Shown: piece after piece, positions 53,708-63,067 of the stretch | Position numbering within the stretch: position 1 is the first letter of the stretch | How the letters are laid out: every line of letters starts with the position of its first letter | Assembly (NCBI GenBank): GCA_003994795.1 | Contig: AP018269.1 | Location: 5,109,677-5,173,676 of the forward strand | DNA length: 64,000 nucleotides | Direction: 5' to 3' | Source: Cylindrospermum sp. NIES-4074 | GTDB taxonomy: Bacteria; Cyanobacteriota; Cyanobacteriia; Cyanobacteriales; Nostocaceae | Program-made: the position numbers and the translations under genes | The notes under the pieces: generated by a model | The model's database searches: none | What the model was told of the DNA's origin: nothing | Seen by the model: only the letters and a program-made list of their open reading frames with translations

Positions 53708-53926
53708 TAATATTTCTCCAAAATGAGTTACGTTTTTAGATAAATACTCCTAGTTATAAACTCCCTTGTATTAAATTTTCTAGCAATTCCTTAATATTCA
53801 AAAAGTTTTCATAAGGCAAAACAGCAAATTACTTTTGACGATTTTTTGTTAAAAATTCAGGATGTCATTCAATTATCTTTTAACCTCCTTTTACTCATCA
53901 GCCTTACTACTAAATTTAAATAATAC

Positions 53927-54268
53927 TTAAACAGTCGCAAACTCAGTATATTGTCTCACTTCTGGAGGCTGAAATGCCAAGACAATATCACTAGCAGGAA
54001 CACCTAAACTCATTAACTCAGTTGCTATTCCTTCCTCTGTCCAATCTTCCTCAATGTAAATCTTCTCATTCTTAATCCGAATATAGACAGAAATTCCCTT
54101 AACTCTTTTCCCTCGCTTCCAACCAATATTAAACCAAAGGTATTGACTTCTTTCGTCGTCAAACATTAATTCCTCATCGACATCAGGAACAGGAACTTGT
54201 GCCGAAATTTTTTGATATGCAGTTAAAACTTGCTTGATTATATTTTGATAATGAGTTAACTTATCCAT
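53927..54268 (-). CDS. xisI: XisI family protein
   Basis: The 113-residue protein matches XisI (fdxN element excision controlling factor): MDKLTHYQNIIKQVLTAYQ, LWFNIGWKRGKRVKG, KIYIEEDWTEEGIATELMSL and DIVLAFQPPEVRQYT. Its ATG lies inside the 3' end of xisH with an AGGAG site, so the two are translationally coupled. XisH/XisI pairs help the XisF recombinase excise the fdxN element in Anabaena, but many extra copies exist in cyanobacteria without a recombinase, as here. Confidence 0.9.
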   Translation of the reverse strand: MDKLTHYQNIIKQVLTAYQKISAQVPVPDVDEELMFDDERSQYLWFNIGWKRGKRVKGISVYIRIKNEKIYIEEDWTEEGIATELMSLGVPASDIVLAFQPPEVRQYTEFATV

Positions 54269-54672
54269 TGCATAATCTCCTCTTTATCCAAATCAATAAC
54301 TAATAGGGAAACTTGATATTTTTCTAAAATGAATTCAATTGCGACTTTTTGAAAGAAAGCTTCGTAAACTTTTTGACTTATTGCCAAATATACTTGCTGT
54401 TCGGGATAGTCGATAGAAAGTAAAGCTTTATAAATGAGATACTGACCTAATGCGGTTTCAAAATCACGCATGGGAGAACGACTAACAAAACTTTTAACTT
54501 CAATAACGATTTGTTTTCCTTTTCTACTTGCAGCAATGGTTTTCTCCCCAGCCATGTCAGCAAATAGTTTAACTTCTTCATATTTGATGGGATAAGGATC
54601 AGCCGTAATTGTCCAGCCATCTTTAATTAAGGCATTTTTAACCGCATCATGATAGATATCTTTTGCTGGCAT
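54256..54672 (-). CDS. xisH: XisH family protein
   Basis: XisH is a PD-(D/E)XK-like fold protein. AKDIYHDAVKNALIKDGWTI at the start, GEKTIAASRKGKQIVIEVKS with the E-x-K nuclease signature, FETALGQYLIYKALL and YLAISQKVYEAFFQK are diagnostic. I start at ATG 54672 (MPAKDIYHD) with GGGAG upstream; a longer frame adds twelve unconserved residues. The stop overlaps the xisI start by 13 bp. No xisF or other recombinase is in the window. Confidence 0.9.
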   Translation of the reverse strand: MPAKDIYHDAVKNALIKDGWTITADPYPIKYEEVKLFADMAGEKTIAASRKGKQIVIEVKSFVSRSPMRDFETALGQYLIYKALLSIDYPEQQVYLAISQKVYEAFFQKVAIEFILEKYQVSLLVIDLDKEEIMQWIS

Positions 54673-54695
54673 TATCTCCCTGAGAATAACAATCA

Positions 54696-54716
54696 GGTGA
54701 GTCATCAAGACTCACC
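54696..54716 (-). terminator. hairpin after acnB
   Basis: GGTGAGTC and GACTCACC pair perfectly around ATCAA, between the acnB stop and xisH. On the minus strand the following bases are TGATTGTTATTC, only partly T-rich, so termination is plausible but weak. Confidence 0.45.
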
Positions 54717-54725
54717 CTAATTAGA

Positions 54726-57356
54726 TTATACCAATAAAGCCTGCTCCTCTTTAGAAATCACCCTTCCTTCATCCTCAAAACCGGCGATTTGATCAAAGTT
54801 CAAATACCGATATAAATTATCAGCAAAAGGTTGAATCTTCTTCGCTACAATATCCAGATATTCCTGCACTGTGGGAATGCGTCCCAACAGCGCACAAACT
54901 GCGGCTAATTCTGCTGAACCTAGATAGACTCGCGCATCTTTACCCATGCGGTTATTGAAGTTGCGGGTAGAGGTAGAAAACACTGTTGTCCCATCAGCAA
55001 CTCGTGCCTGATTTCCCATGCACAAACTACATCCGGGCATTTCAGTTCTGGCACCGGCAGCACCAAAAACGCTGTACACACCTTCCTCTTTTAATTGGTG
55101 TTCATCCATACGGGTTGGTGGTGCTATCCACAAGCGAGTTTTTACTTCACCTGCACCTTCCAAAACCTTCGCAGTTGCCCGATAATGTCCGATATTTGTC
55201 ATGCAAGAACCGACAAATACTTCTTGCACAGGATCATTGGCAACTTCAGATAATAATTTCACATTATCGGGGTCATTGGGAGCAGCGACAATTGGTTCTT
55301 TGATTTCGTTTAAATCAATTTCAATTATTTCTGCATATTCGGCATCGGCATCACCTGCTAATAACACAGGATTTGCTAACCATTCTTCCATTTTGGCTAT
55401 GCGGCGGAGAAGGGTACGCTCATCGTGATAGCCCCGTGCTATCATATTTGTTAACAGTGCAATATTGGAACGCAGATATTCGGCAACTGTCTCTTCACTC
55501 AGCTTAATTGTGCAACCGGCACAAGAACGTTCTGCGGAAGCATCTGTCAATTCAAAGGCTTGTTCCACTTTCAAATCGGGCAAACCTTCAATTTCCAAAA
55601 TCTTGCCAGAGAAGACATTTTTCTTATTCTGCTTCTCTACTGTCAACAAACCTTTTTGAATTGCTACGTAAGGAATAGCATTGACAATATCTCGCAGGGT
55701 GACGCCGGGTTGCAATTCTCCTGTGAATCTTACCAAAACCGATTCTGGCATATCCAACGGCATCACACCCAAAGCACCAGCAAAAGCCACCAACCCAGAA
55801 CCAGCGGGGAAGGAAATACCCAAGGGGAAACGGGTGTGTGAGTCGCCACCTGTTCCTACGGTGTCGGGTAGTAGCATCCGGTTTAACCAAGAGTGAATAA
55901 TTCCATCCCCAGGACGCAAAGCGACACCGCCACGGGAGGCGAAAAAGTCGGGTAAGTCGTGGTGGGTTTTGATGTCTACTGGTTTGGGATAGGCTGCGGT
56001 GTGACAGAAACTTTGGATAACCAAGTCTGCACTGAAACCGAGACAGGCGAGTTCTTTGAGTTCGTCGCGGGTCATGGGGCCTGTGGTATCTTGGGAACCA
56101 ACGGTTGTCATGATGGGTTCGCAAGATGTGCCAGGACGGACACCGGGTAAACCGCAAGCTTTCCCCACCATTTTCTGTGCTAGGGTGTAGCCTTTACCAG
56201 AGTCAGCAGGTGCTTGGGGACGAATAAAGACGGTGCTGGGTGGTAAACCTAATGCTTGACGGGTTTTGTCGGTGAGGGTGCGGCCGATAAGTAAAGGGAT
56301 GCGTCCACCGGCGCGGACTTCATCGAAGATGGTTTCGGGTTTGAGGGTGAAGGTGGAAACGACTTCGCCGGCTTCGTTTGTGATTTCGCCTTTGTAGGGA
56401 TGAATGGTGATGACATCGCCGGTTTCTAGTTTGGTGACATCGCACTGAATGGGTAATGCACCGGCATCTTCGGCTGTGTTAAAGAAAATTGGGGCGATCG
56501 CACTTCCTAAAATATAACCCCCAGCGCGTTTGTTGGGCACAAAAGGAATATCATTGCCCAAATGCCACAATACTGAGTTAATGGCAGATTTCCGCGAGGA
56601 ACCAGTACCCACCACATCCCCCACATAAGCGACGGGATGCCCTTTTTTCTTTAACTCCGCAATAGTTTCCAAGCTTCCCGGTTGGCGCGACTCTAGCATC
56701 ACCAAGGCGTGTAAGGGAATATCTGGGCGGGTGGTGGCGCTTTGGGCGGGGGATAAGTCGTCGGTGTTGGTTTCACCTGGGACTTTGAAAACAGTAACGG
56801 TGATAGCTTCAGGTAATGTGGGACGAATGGTGAACCATTCAGCTTCCGCCCAAGAGTCAATTACCTGCTTGGCTAAGGGGTTGGTTTTAGATAACTCTAA
56901 AACATCATGGTAGGCATCATACACCAACAGGATTTTGCTTAAAGCATTAGCGGCATAAGCGGCTATTGGTTCCTTTCCTTGTCCACCCATGACTAAGGGT
57001 GTTTCTGAAGAGTCGGATACAGATACAGTAGGGAGTTGCAGCAAATCGATTAAGGATTGCACATTGTAGCCACCTACCATTGTCCCTAGCAATTCTACCG
57101 CTTCTATGGGTGAAATTAGGGGACTGGTGATTTCCTCTTTAGCAATGGCGGTGAGGAACCCAGCTTTAACGTAAGCTGCTGCATCTACACCGGGGGGAAT
57201 GCGATCGCGCAATAAATGTAATAATATCTCTTCTTCGCCCTTTGGTGGATTTTTCAGCAATTCGCACAATGCTGATGTTTGCTTTGCATCCAACGGTAAA
57301 GGGGGAATTCCTAGTGCTGCCCTTTCGGCAACGTGTTGACGGTATGATTCCAGCAT
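54726..57356 (-). CDS. acnB: aconitate hydratase B
   Basis: This 876-residue enzyme interconverts citrate and isocitrate in the TCA cycle. The AcnB layout is clear: an N-terminal HEAT-like domain ([19 protein letters not shown]), a swivelling domain, then the catalytic core with the iron-sulfur ligands in [11 protein letters not shown] and GCSLCMGN. Substrate-binding motifs [13 protein letters not shown] and CHTAAYPKP are also present. I start at ATG 57356 with GGAG 7 bases upstream; four residues further up are not conserved. No truncation. Confidence 0.97.
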   Translation of the reverse strand: MLESYRQHVAERAALGIPPLPLDAKQTSALCELLKNPPKGEEEILLHLLRDRIPPGVDAAAYVKAGFLTAIAKEEITSPLISPIEAVELLGTMVGGYNVQSLIDLLQLPTVSVSDSSETPLVMGGQGKEPIAAYAANALSKILLVYDAYHDVLELSKTNPLAKQVIDSWAEAEWFTIRPTLPEAITVTVFKVPGETNTDDLSPAQSATTRPDIPLHALVMLESRQPGSLETIAELKKKGHPVAYVGDVVGTGSSRKSAINSVLWHLGNDIPFVPNKRAGGYILGSAIAPIFFNTAEDAGALPIQCDVTKLETGDVITIHPYKGEITNEAGEVVSTFTLKPETIFDEVRAGGRIPLLIGRTLTDKTRQALGLPPSTVFIRPQAPADSGKGYTLAQKMVGKACGLPGVRPGTSCEPIMTTVGSQDTTGPMTRDELKELACLGFSADLVIQSFCHTAAYPKPVDIKTHHDLPDFFASRGGVALRPGDGIIHSWLNRMLLPDTVGTGGDSHTRFPLGISFPAGSGLVAFAGALGVMPLDMPESVLVRFTGELQPGVTLRDIVNAIPYVAIQKGLLTVEKQNKKNVFSGKILEIEGLPDLKVEQAFELTDASAERSCAGCTIKLSEETVAEYLRSNIALLTNMIARGYHDERTLLRRIAKMEEWLANPVLLAGDADAEYAEIIEIDLNEIKEPIVAAPNDPDNVKLLSEVANDPVQEVFVGSCMTNIGHYRATAKVLEGAGEVKTRLWIAPPTRMDEHQLKEEGVYSVFGAAGARTEMPGCSLCMGNQARVADGTTVFSTSTRNFNNRMGKDARVYLGSAELAAVCALLGRIPTVQEYLDIVAKKIQPFADNLYRYLNFDQIAGFEDEGRVISKEEQALLV

Positions 57357-57628
57357 TCTACACTCCAAGATATTTAGCCAAACACTCGTTAAGCATTTAT
57401 AATCACTTCCCCAGGTTTAGGAAAATTCAACCTCATCAGTCGTTGCAGGGAGAATTAACAGGAAGTGAGCCTCCTTACTTTATTTTTTTGTCTGGCCAGG
57501 ACTTATAATTATTACTGTATAGCGACTTTTGCCGATAAAGCTATTTGAAAATAATTCCTTTGTTTGTTGCATACCTATTTATCAGATAAAATAATCTACT
57601 TGTCCGTTGTCACCTGCTGCTTTTTTAT

Positions 57629-57949
57629 ATGTCCAAAACTTACACCGTAGAAATTAACCACCAAGGCACAATTCATACTTTGCAAGTGCCCGAAACCGAA
57701 ACTATTTTATCAGTTGCTCAAGCTGCTGGTTTGGACTTGCCGACTTCTTGTGGTGCTGGTGTTTGCACAACTTGCGCCGGCCAACTTAGCGAGGGAACTG
57801 TAGATCAAACTGATGGTATGGGTGTGAGTCCAGATTTACAAAAACAAGGCTATGTATTGCTTTGTGTTGCCAAACCCCTTTCTGATTTGAAACTTGTCAC
57901 AGAAAAGGAAGATATACTTTACGATTTGCAATTTGGTAAAGGTAAATAA
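57629..57949 (+). CDS. [2Fe-2S] plant-type ferredoxin
   Basis: The 106-residue protein has the four cluster ligands Cys41, Cys46 and Cys49 (SCGAGVCTTC) and Cys79 (YVLLCVAKP). The C-terminus extends beyond PetF1-type ferredoxins, and GMGVSPDLQKQGYVLL is typical of the minor low-potential ferredoxin group. It carries electrons in the cytoplasm/stroma; the partner is unknown. It is transcribed divergently from acnB, with about 270 bp between them. Confidence 0.92.
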   Translation: MSKTYTVEINHQGTIHTLQVPETETILSVAQAAGLDLPTSCGAGVCTTCAGQLSEGTVDQTDGMGVSPDLQKQGYVLLCVAKPLSDLKLVTEKEDILYDLQFGKGK

Positions 57950-58205
57950 ACTGAGATCAGGATTAGAGGATTAGAGGATTAACAGGATTAATTTAAGAAT
58001 GATTAATATTAATCATCATCATCTTTAAATCCTGATTGGTAATGAGTAATTGGTAATGGGCAAAAAAATTACATTAAATACTCATTACCAAACCTCATAG
58101 ATTACATATTTCTCTGCGTCCTCTGCGGTTCGTTTCCAAGCCATATTCCCAAACCTAAGCAGATAGCTGTATTCTAGAAATCATAAAGCAACAGGATTTA
58201 CCCCT

Positions 58206-58388
58206 ATGACAACCCATTTTATTACCGCCGAAATCGACCTCCAAGAAACCCCCACAGAGTTACAAACAGCAATTGAAGCAGAGTTAAAAAAACAAGGTGA
58301 ACCTCTCCGCTGGGCAATTACCTCTGTAGACGAACAACAGCAAAAGGCTACAGTAGAAGCTGTCGTGACCACCGTCGGCGCTGAGTAA
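58206..58388 (+). CDS. small conserved-looking protein, 60 residues
   Basis: A small acidic protein (MTTHFITAEIDLQETPTELQ, AIEAELKKQGEPLRWAITSV, ATVEAVVTTV) with regular alpha/beta spacing. I recognise no family, but codon use and composition look coding, and it starts with CCCCTATGAC close to the DUF3326 gene on the same strand. Confidence 0.6.
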   Translation: MTTHFITAEIDLQETPTELQTAIEAELKKQGEPLRWAITSVDEQQQKATVEAVVTTVGAE

Positions 58389-58448
58389 TCAGTTATGAGT
58401 CCTGAGTAATTATAAGGGCTACAAAATCAAACCCGCTGATTCCTTCTT

Positions 58449-58483
58449 ACTCAGCACTCAGCACTCAGCACTCAAAACTCAGC
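58449..58483 (+). repeat. ACTCAGC heptamer array (5 units, one altered)
   Basis: Reverse-complement form of the GTGCTGA array at 44213-44324. It ends only 4 bp before the DUF3326 start codon, so it occupies the place of its ribosome-binding region. Confidence 0.85.
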
Positions 58484-58487
58484 ACTT

Positions 58488-59534
58488 ATGATGCAACGCC
58501 CATATACTGCTATTTTAATTGTTCCTACTGGCGTTGGGGCAGCAATCGGGGGTTATGCTGGAGATGCTTTACCCGTTGCTAAAGTTTTAGCACAAGTTTG
58601 CGATCGCCTCATCACTCACCCCAACGTCATGAACGGTGCAAGTTTGTACTGGAATCTCCCCAATACTTTCTATGTTGAAGGTTATGGACTTGACAAATTT
58701 GCCGCTGGGTGCTGGGGATTGCGTCCCGTTCGCAGCAATAGAGTAGGTTTGCTTTTAGACCAGGGAATTGAGCCAGAGTTGCGACTGCGACACCTACAAG
58801 CCGCTGATGCAGCTAGAGCCACCTTGGGATTGACCATTACAGATCATGTCATCACCGATGCACCGCTAAACGTAGAATTACGCATTTCCCCATCGGGTGC
58901 AAGTTGGGGGACAATTGGCAACCCAGATAGCTTGTTACGGGCAGCTGAAAAACTGATTAAGATGGGAGCAAATGCGATCGCCGTTGTTGCTCGTTTCCCT
59001 GATAATATTGATCAACAAGCAGAACAAAACTACCGCCACGGTAAAGGCGTAGATCCTCTAGCAGGTGCAGAAGCAGTAATTAGCCATTTAGTGGTGCGAA
59101 CCTTTCAAATCCCCTGCGCCCATTCTCCTGCCCTTTCACCCGTACCCCCAGATCCTGATTTATCTCCTCGTTCCGCTGCCGAAGAATTGGGTTATACTTT
59201 TTTACCGAGCGTGCTGGTTGGCTTGAGCCGCGCCCCCCAATTTATTGTTGAGAAAGGATTAATTAATTCTTTACCAGAAGATATTTGGGCAAATCAAGTT
59301 GATGCCATCATCATCCCCGCAACTGCTTGTGGTGGTAGTGCCTTCCTGAGTTTAAGTCACAAGCAATGCCAAATAATTACAGTGACAGAAAATCAAACTC
59401 TGCTCCAAGTTTCTGCCCCAGCGTTGGGGATCAAATCCATACAGGTAAACTCATATTTAGAGGCTGTGGGTGTATTGGTAGCACACAAAGCAGGCATCAA
59501 TCCATGTGCTATCAGTCCCCAATTAGTTACTTAG
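58488..59534 (+). CDS. DUF3326 domain protein
   Basis: The 348-residue soluble protein matches the DUF3326 family seen in cyanobacteria and plants: VPTGVGAAIGGYAGDALPVA, NGASLYWNLPNTFYVEGYGLD, GTIGNPDSLLRAAEKLI and ACGGSAFLSLSH. Gly-rich loops suggest a nucleotide- or cofactor-binding enzyme, but the reaction is unknown. The tandem heptamer array just before the ATG leaves no normal Shine-Dalgarno site. Confidence 0.85.
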   Translation: MMQRPYTAILIVPTGVGAAIGGYAGDALPVAKVLAQVCDRLITHPNVMNGASLYWNLPNTFYVEGYGLDKFAAGCWGLRPVRSNRVGLLLDQGIEPELRLRHLQAADAARATLGLTITDHVITDAPLNVELRISPSGASWGTIGNPDSLLRAAEKLIKMGANAIAVVARFPDNIDQQAEQNYRHGKGVDPLAGAEAVISHLVVRTFQIPCAHSPALSPVPPDPDLSPRSAAEELGYTFLPSVLVGLSRAPQFIVEKGLINSLPEDIWANQVDAIIIPATACGGSAFLSLSHKQCQIITVTENQTLLQVSAPALGIKSIQVNSYLEAVGVLVAHKAGINPCAISPQLVT

Positions 59535-59560
59535 TCAATATTTATTCTTCCTAAACTCCT

Positions 59561-60142
59561 GTGGTTGAACAACAAAAGCAAGAGCCAGAAATTCCTTACC
59601 TGTCGCGCACCCAAGTACTTATAGCGATGGGTGTGACTGCAATCATTTTGTGGATAGTCGCCAAGCTGTGGTTGAACTTTGGTAACTTTTCCCTATTTGT
59701 CTGGCGCTGGAAGGAAAGGGATTTACTCTTAGGGATAGGGTTGGGTTTATTCATCACCGCTTTGAGTGGTTTAGCTTATCGCTTATCCCCTCCCTACCGT
59801 AAAAGTGCAGACTATTACTTAGAAGTGGTGTTGAAGCCTTTAGCAATGCCCGACTTAATTTGGTTGGGGTTGCTACCGGGTTTGAGTGAAGAATTATTAT
59901 TTCGGGGTGTGATGCTGCCAGCTTTAGGTTTTGATCATGTAGCCGTCATCGTATCGAGTCTTTGCTTTGGTATTTTACACCTCAGCGGTTCCGAACAATG
60001 GCCTTATGTGATGTGGGCAACCATTATCGGCATCATTCTGGGGTATAGTGCCCTATTAAGTGGCAACTTATTAGTCCCCATAGTCGCGCATATTTTGACG
60101 AATTTAATTTCTAGCTATTTGTGGAAAATTCAGCGGTTGTAG
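59561..60142 (+). CDS. CPBP-family intramembrane metalloprotease
   Basis: The 193-residue protein has four to five membrane helices and the CPBP (Abi/CaaX protease) motifs: SEELLFRG (motif 1, EExxxR), FGILHLSG (motif 2 His) and GNLLVPIVAHILTN (motif 3 His). Members cleave within membranes or process prenylated or precursor proteins; in bacteriocin loci they give self-immunity. No bacteriocin gene is adjacent. The frame begins with GTG 59561; the first in-frame ATG lies well inside the first helix. Confidence 0.85.
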   Translation: MVEQQKQEPEIPYLSRTQVLIAMGVTAIILWIVAKLWLNFGNFSLFVWRWKERDLLLGIGLGLFITALSGLAYRLSPPYRKSADYYLEVVLKPLAMPDLIWLGLLPGLSEELLFRGVMLPALGFDHVAVIVSSLCFGILHLSGSEQWPYVMWATIIGIILGYSALLSGNLLVPIVAHILTNLISSYLWKIQRL

Positions 60143-60195
60143 GCATTTGCCTCCAGCACGCTAACGCCAATTTAAAAATAGATACAAATATTAAT

Positions 60196-60225
60196 AATCC
60201 TTAATAGTAAAAACTATTAAGGATT
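60196..60225. terminator. bidirectional terminator-like hairpin
   Basis: AATCCTTAATAGT and ACTATTAAGGATT form a perfect 13-bp stem with an AAAA loop, between the convergent CPBP and ParR-like genes. It is AT-rich and followed by A/T-rich DNA on both sides. Confidence 0.55.
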
Positions 60226-60259
60226 GTTAAAGAAAAACAGAAAGTACTCCACACCCTAA

Positions 60260-60751
60260 TTAAAAATCATCAAGAAACTGACTAAGACGACTAATTACAG
60301 GGTCAACTTCTTGAGGAGGGGTATCAGGAATATAGGTAGAATTGTTGACTATTTCTACCATTGGTGATGATGGGGTTGAATACTGAACGAACGATCGCTC
60401 ACTCAGCATCATTGCCAATTGTGCCACTTGTTGAGTAAGTTGCAACAACTGGTTTTCCATCATCTCCAAACGATTAGATTCCTTAGCAAAAAAACGTTCC
60501 TCAAGTCCCGCCAATTGACGTTGCAGATCACCGATTTGTTGTTCAATCGAACCGATAGCTGCTGTATTCGGACTAGGTCGTACAGATTCCGGTACACATA
60601 AAGTTTGCCATAGAGCCTCTTTACAGAGGTCACTGAAAGTTTTGTCGGGCTGTGTTTCCAAATGGTTTTCCACTTGCGCCAACAAGCTTTCATCAGCAAT
60701 TTCTGGGTTGAATGTGACGGATTTAACTACCTTTTTTGACCATTGGAACAT
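60260..60751 (-). CDS. coiled-coil partner of the ParM-like protein (ParR-like role possible)
   Basis: The 163-residue protein has a basic N-terminus (MFQWSKKVVKSVTFNPEIAD), a helical region (DKTFSDLCKEALWQTL) that could be a ribbon-helix-helix-like DNA-binding segment, and a coiled coil (about 65-120; SIEQQIGDLQRQLAGLEERF, MMENQLLQLTQQVAQLAMML). It ends with a short conserved-looking tail (VISRLSQFLDDF). In type II segregation loci, a small DNA-binding adaptor (ParR) follows parM and binds filament ends through its C-terminal tail. The 8-bp spacing after the ParM-like gene supports that role, but the family match is not certain. Confidence 0.65.
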   Translation of the reverse strand: MFQWSKKVVKSVTFNPEIADESLLAQVENHLETQPDKTFSDLCKEALWQTLCVPESVRPSPNTAAIGSIEQQIGDLQRQLAGLEERFFAKESNRLEMMENQLLQLTQQVAQLAMMLSERSFVQYSTPSSPMVEIVNNSTYIPDTPPQEVDPVISRLSQFLDDF

Positions 60752-60759
60752 CAGTTTTG

Positions 60760-61908
60760 TTACCTAGCAGCGCGCACAGCGGATAATTGCGCCTCTCCAT
60801 AAATATACTGCCCCAAAGCATTAGCCTGCCGCGAGGGTGCAGCCAAATAGGCATTAATCTTGGCTTCCTTCAAGAGACGTTGCACATCTTCCCAGAAGAA
60901 CTCACCACCGCCACCAGTGAGAATTACGTCGGTGACGCGCTCTGGCAACCAAGCTAACACACGGCTGCAAATCTCCCGCGAAAACATCTCTATTTGGTTG
61001 GGGAGAAAATCATCTAGGTTAGCGGGCTTGCTAGCGCCTTTAGGACGGTAAAAGCGTTCGCCTTTGGGTTTGTTGACAGCAGAAATCAGTGCTAGAGATT
61101 GACTGTCGGCACCTTCAATTTCAGTAGCTACCATTTCATAAAATTTGTTCATCCCAAAGTCTTCACTCTTGGAAGCACCACGGGCAAAACGGAAATTATC
61201 CACCATCAGAAAATCAATGGTTTGATGGCCAATATCCACAATCGCCACCGAAATTTTTGTAAAATCGGGGACTGTGGCACCTTTATTAGGTTGAGCTTCA
61301 GACCACAGCAGGCTGCCATAACCTTCTGGCATTACCCAAACCTTAGTGATGTTCAACGACAAAGATTCGCCTCGGAAGTTCAACACATGGGGGCCAGTTA
61401 CCAAGCTAGTCAACTGGGCTTTTTCCTTTTCAAATTGCTCTAAGGAAAGGAAAGGTAGACCCAGTACAACTGAGATTTCGTCTTTGAGTTTAAAGTAGCC
61501 AGCACTTGCCAAAACTTTTACCAGTGCATCTTCTACCTTAGACTGTCCAACCCCTAGATTTGCTCCAAAGTCAGCAGCCAACTGACCGACAGCGTAGCCA
61601 CTGCCTTGATACTCCAGCCACAAATCCATTAAAGGGTCAGTAGCCCGTGATTCAAACACACCCCCGCGAACCTGTTCTATGGACATTTGCTTGACGTTGG
61701 CGGGTACAAACGCCACGTTGTTTGGTTCACGGCTGACACAAGTTTTGGTGGAGGTTCTGCCTAAATCCACACTGAGAATAGTTTTGCCGCCGGGAATATT
61801 GCTTGGCTTATTAACTACGGAATTTATGGGGGTGGATGCCGATACTCTATTCATTGGTATAGAGGCGGCATTCATTGGGGTAGCGGCGGAAGGTTGGTCT
61901 GTCATCAA
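60760..61908 (-). CDS. ParM/StbA-like actin-family ATPase
   Basis: The 382-residue protein has the actin-fold nucleotide loops: SVDLGRTSTK (phosphate 1, about 46-55), VAIVDIGHQTIDF (phosphate 2) and ILTGGGGEFF (adenosine loop). The first 40 residues are Ser/Thr/Asn/Pro-rich and probably disordered. Such proteins polymerise with ATP to move DNA or other cargo. The gene appears to be chromosomal, next to dedA and acnB-type core genes, rather than on a plasmid, and is followed 8 bp later by a coiled-coil partner. Confidence 0.85.
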   Translation of the reverse strand: MMTDQPSAATPMNAASIPMNRVSASTPINSVVNKPSNIPGGKTILSVDLGRTSTKTCVSREPNNVAFVPANVKQMSIEQVRGGVFESRATDPLMDLWLEYQGSGYAVGQLAADFGANLGVGQSKVEDALVKVLASAGYFKLKDEISVVLGLPFLSLEQFEKEKAQLTSLVTGPHVLNFRGESLSLNITKVWVMPEGYGSLLWSEAQPNKGATVPDFTKISVAIVDIGHQTIDFLMVDNFRFARGASKSEDFGMNKFYEMVATEIEGADSQSLALISAVNKPKGERFYRPKGASKPANLDDFLPNQIEMFSREICSRVLAWLPERVTDVILTGGGGEFFWEDVQRLLKEAKINAYLAAPSRQANALGQYIYGEAQLSAVRAAR

Positions 61909-62043
61909 AAGCTCCTAGTCTTAACTTAACTGTAAAAAGTTGTAATGCTCATTTTGCAAAAACGCGAGCTACGAGAAATTCTAGGTTGCGTCAAGTGTAG
62001 CTAGAAATACGCCCAAAATACTACAAGCGATACCTTCTTTATG

Positions 62044-62148
62044 AGACGCTACGCGTTGGCGCAGCCTCGCTTCTGGCGACCCGCTGGGCTTTCCTACGGA
62101 ACGCTACGCGATGGCGCGAAGCGCCCGCTGTTCGCGATCGCCAACGCG
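62044..62148. repeat. GC-rich palindromic repeat
   Basis: GACGCTACGCGTTGGCGC, CGGAACGCTACGCGATGGCG, GCGCGAAGCGCCCGC and TTCGCGATCGCC form a cluster of overlapping palindromes between ParM-like and dedA genes. The AACGCTACGCG core is shared with the repeat nested at 2674-2764. Confidence 0.7.
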
Positions 62149-62227
62149 AATTTAACATTATTTGGCATAGTGTAGGCGAATTTTGTCCATATGTAACGCC
62201 TGATTTTCCAGCAAATGTACCTATGTT

Positions 62228-62842
62228 TCACCTTCTGGTGCCTTGGAACTGGCGCTTGAGTACCCAGCCAACAAATACCAGAACTATACTCCCCAAAACA
62301 ATTTTAGATACAGGAGCAAGGTATTCATCCACAAGAGCATATTGACTGCCCAACAAGTATCCTGAGAAAGTTAACAAAGCCACCCAAGCCGCACTGCCCA
62401 AGGTCGTGTAAAATAGAAAGGGCAGTAAGGGCATATTGCCAATTCCTGCGGGAACAGAAATTAAAGTGCGGATTCCTGGCACAAGGCGACCGAATAATAC
62501 AGCTTTACCACCTTGCGAGTCAAACCACCTTTTAGCCTTAGTAATATCTTTACTGGATATAGTCAGCCATTTACCGTACTTGTCAGCTAAAGTTTTCAAG
62601 CGCTCTTCTCCCAAAAACTTACCAGGATAGTACCAGATAAGTGCGCCCAATACAGAACCCAACAGCCCTGCGAAAAACACGCCAATGATATTGAGCTTGT
62701 CCGGAGTTGCCCTAGCTGTAAATCCTGCCAATGGCATAATTAATTCTGATGGGATGGGGGGAAAGAGGTTCTCTAGGAACATCAGCAGAGCGATTCCCCA
62801 ATAACCCAGGGAGTTGATGGTGTTAGTTATCCATTCGAGCAT
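62228..62842 (-). CDS. DedA-family membrane protein
   Basis: The 204-residue protein has the DedA/SNARE-associated (VTT) fold: FLENLFPPIPSELIMPLAG near residue 22, then GSVLGALIWYYPGKFLG, and FGRLVPGIRTLISVPAGIGN in the second half. DedA proteins are lipid scramblases or transporters (for example undecaprenyl phosphate recycling) in the inner membrane. The start is the first ATG, and family similarity begins at residue 1. No partner gene. Confidence 0.9.
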   Translation of the reverse strand: MLEWITNTINSLGYWGIALLMFLENLFPPIPSELIMPLAGFTARATPDKLNIIGVFFAGLLGSVLGALIWYYPGKFLGEERLKTLADKYGKWLTISSKDITKAKRWFDSQGGKAVLFGRLVPGIRTLISVPAGIGNMPLLPFLFYTTLGSAAWVALLTFSGYLLGSQYALVDEYLAPVSKIVLGSIVLVFVGWVLKRQFQGTRR

Positions 62843-63067
62843 TGAGTCAATTTGGGATTTTGGATTTTAGATGGGGAATAATTATTTCTGGTCTGTTGCA
62901 TCAATTTGCCACAATATAACCTAATGCCCGTTGAGAATCATTCCCTAACTTAACATCAGCTTTTTTAACAGTTAATTATCCGCGCTGACTAGAGTAGAGG
63001 ATGGGGAAAATAGACAAATTCAACATTGGGAATTTTGAATTATTCCCCTTTCCCCCTCCCCCTTCTC

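Noticed and set aside
55624-56157. 177-residue frame antisense to the acnB frame
   Set aside because: It lies fully inside acnB in another frame and is His/Arg/Trp-rich, typical of shadow frames.
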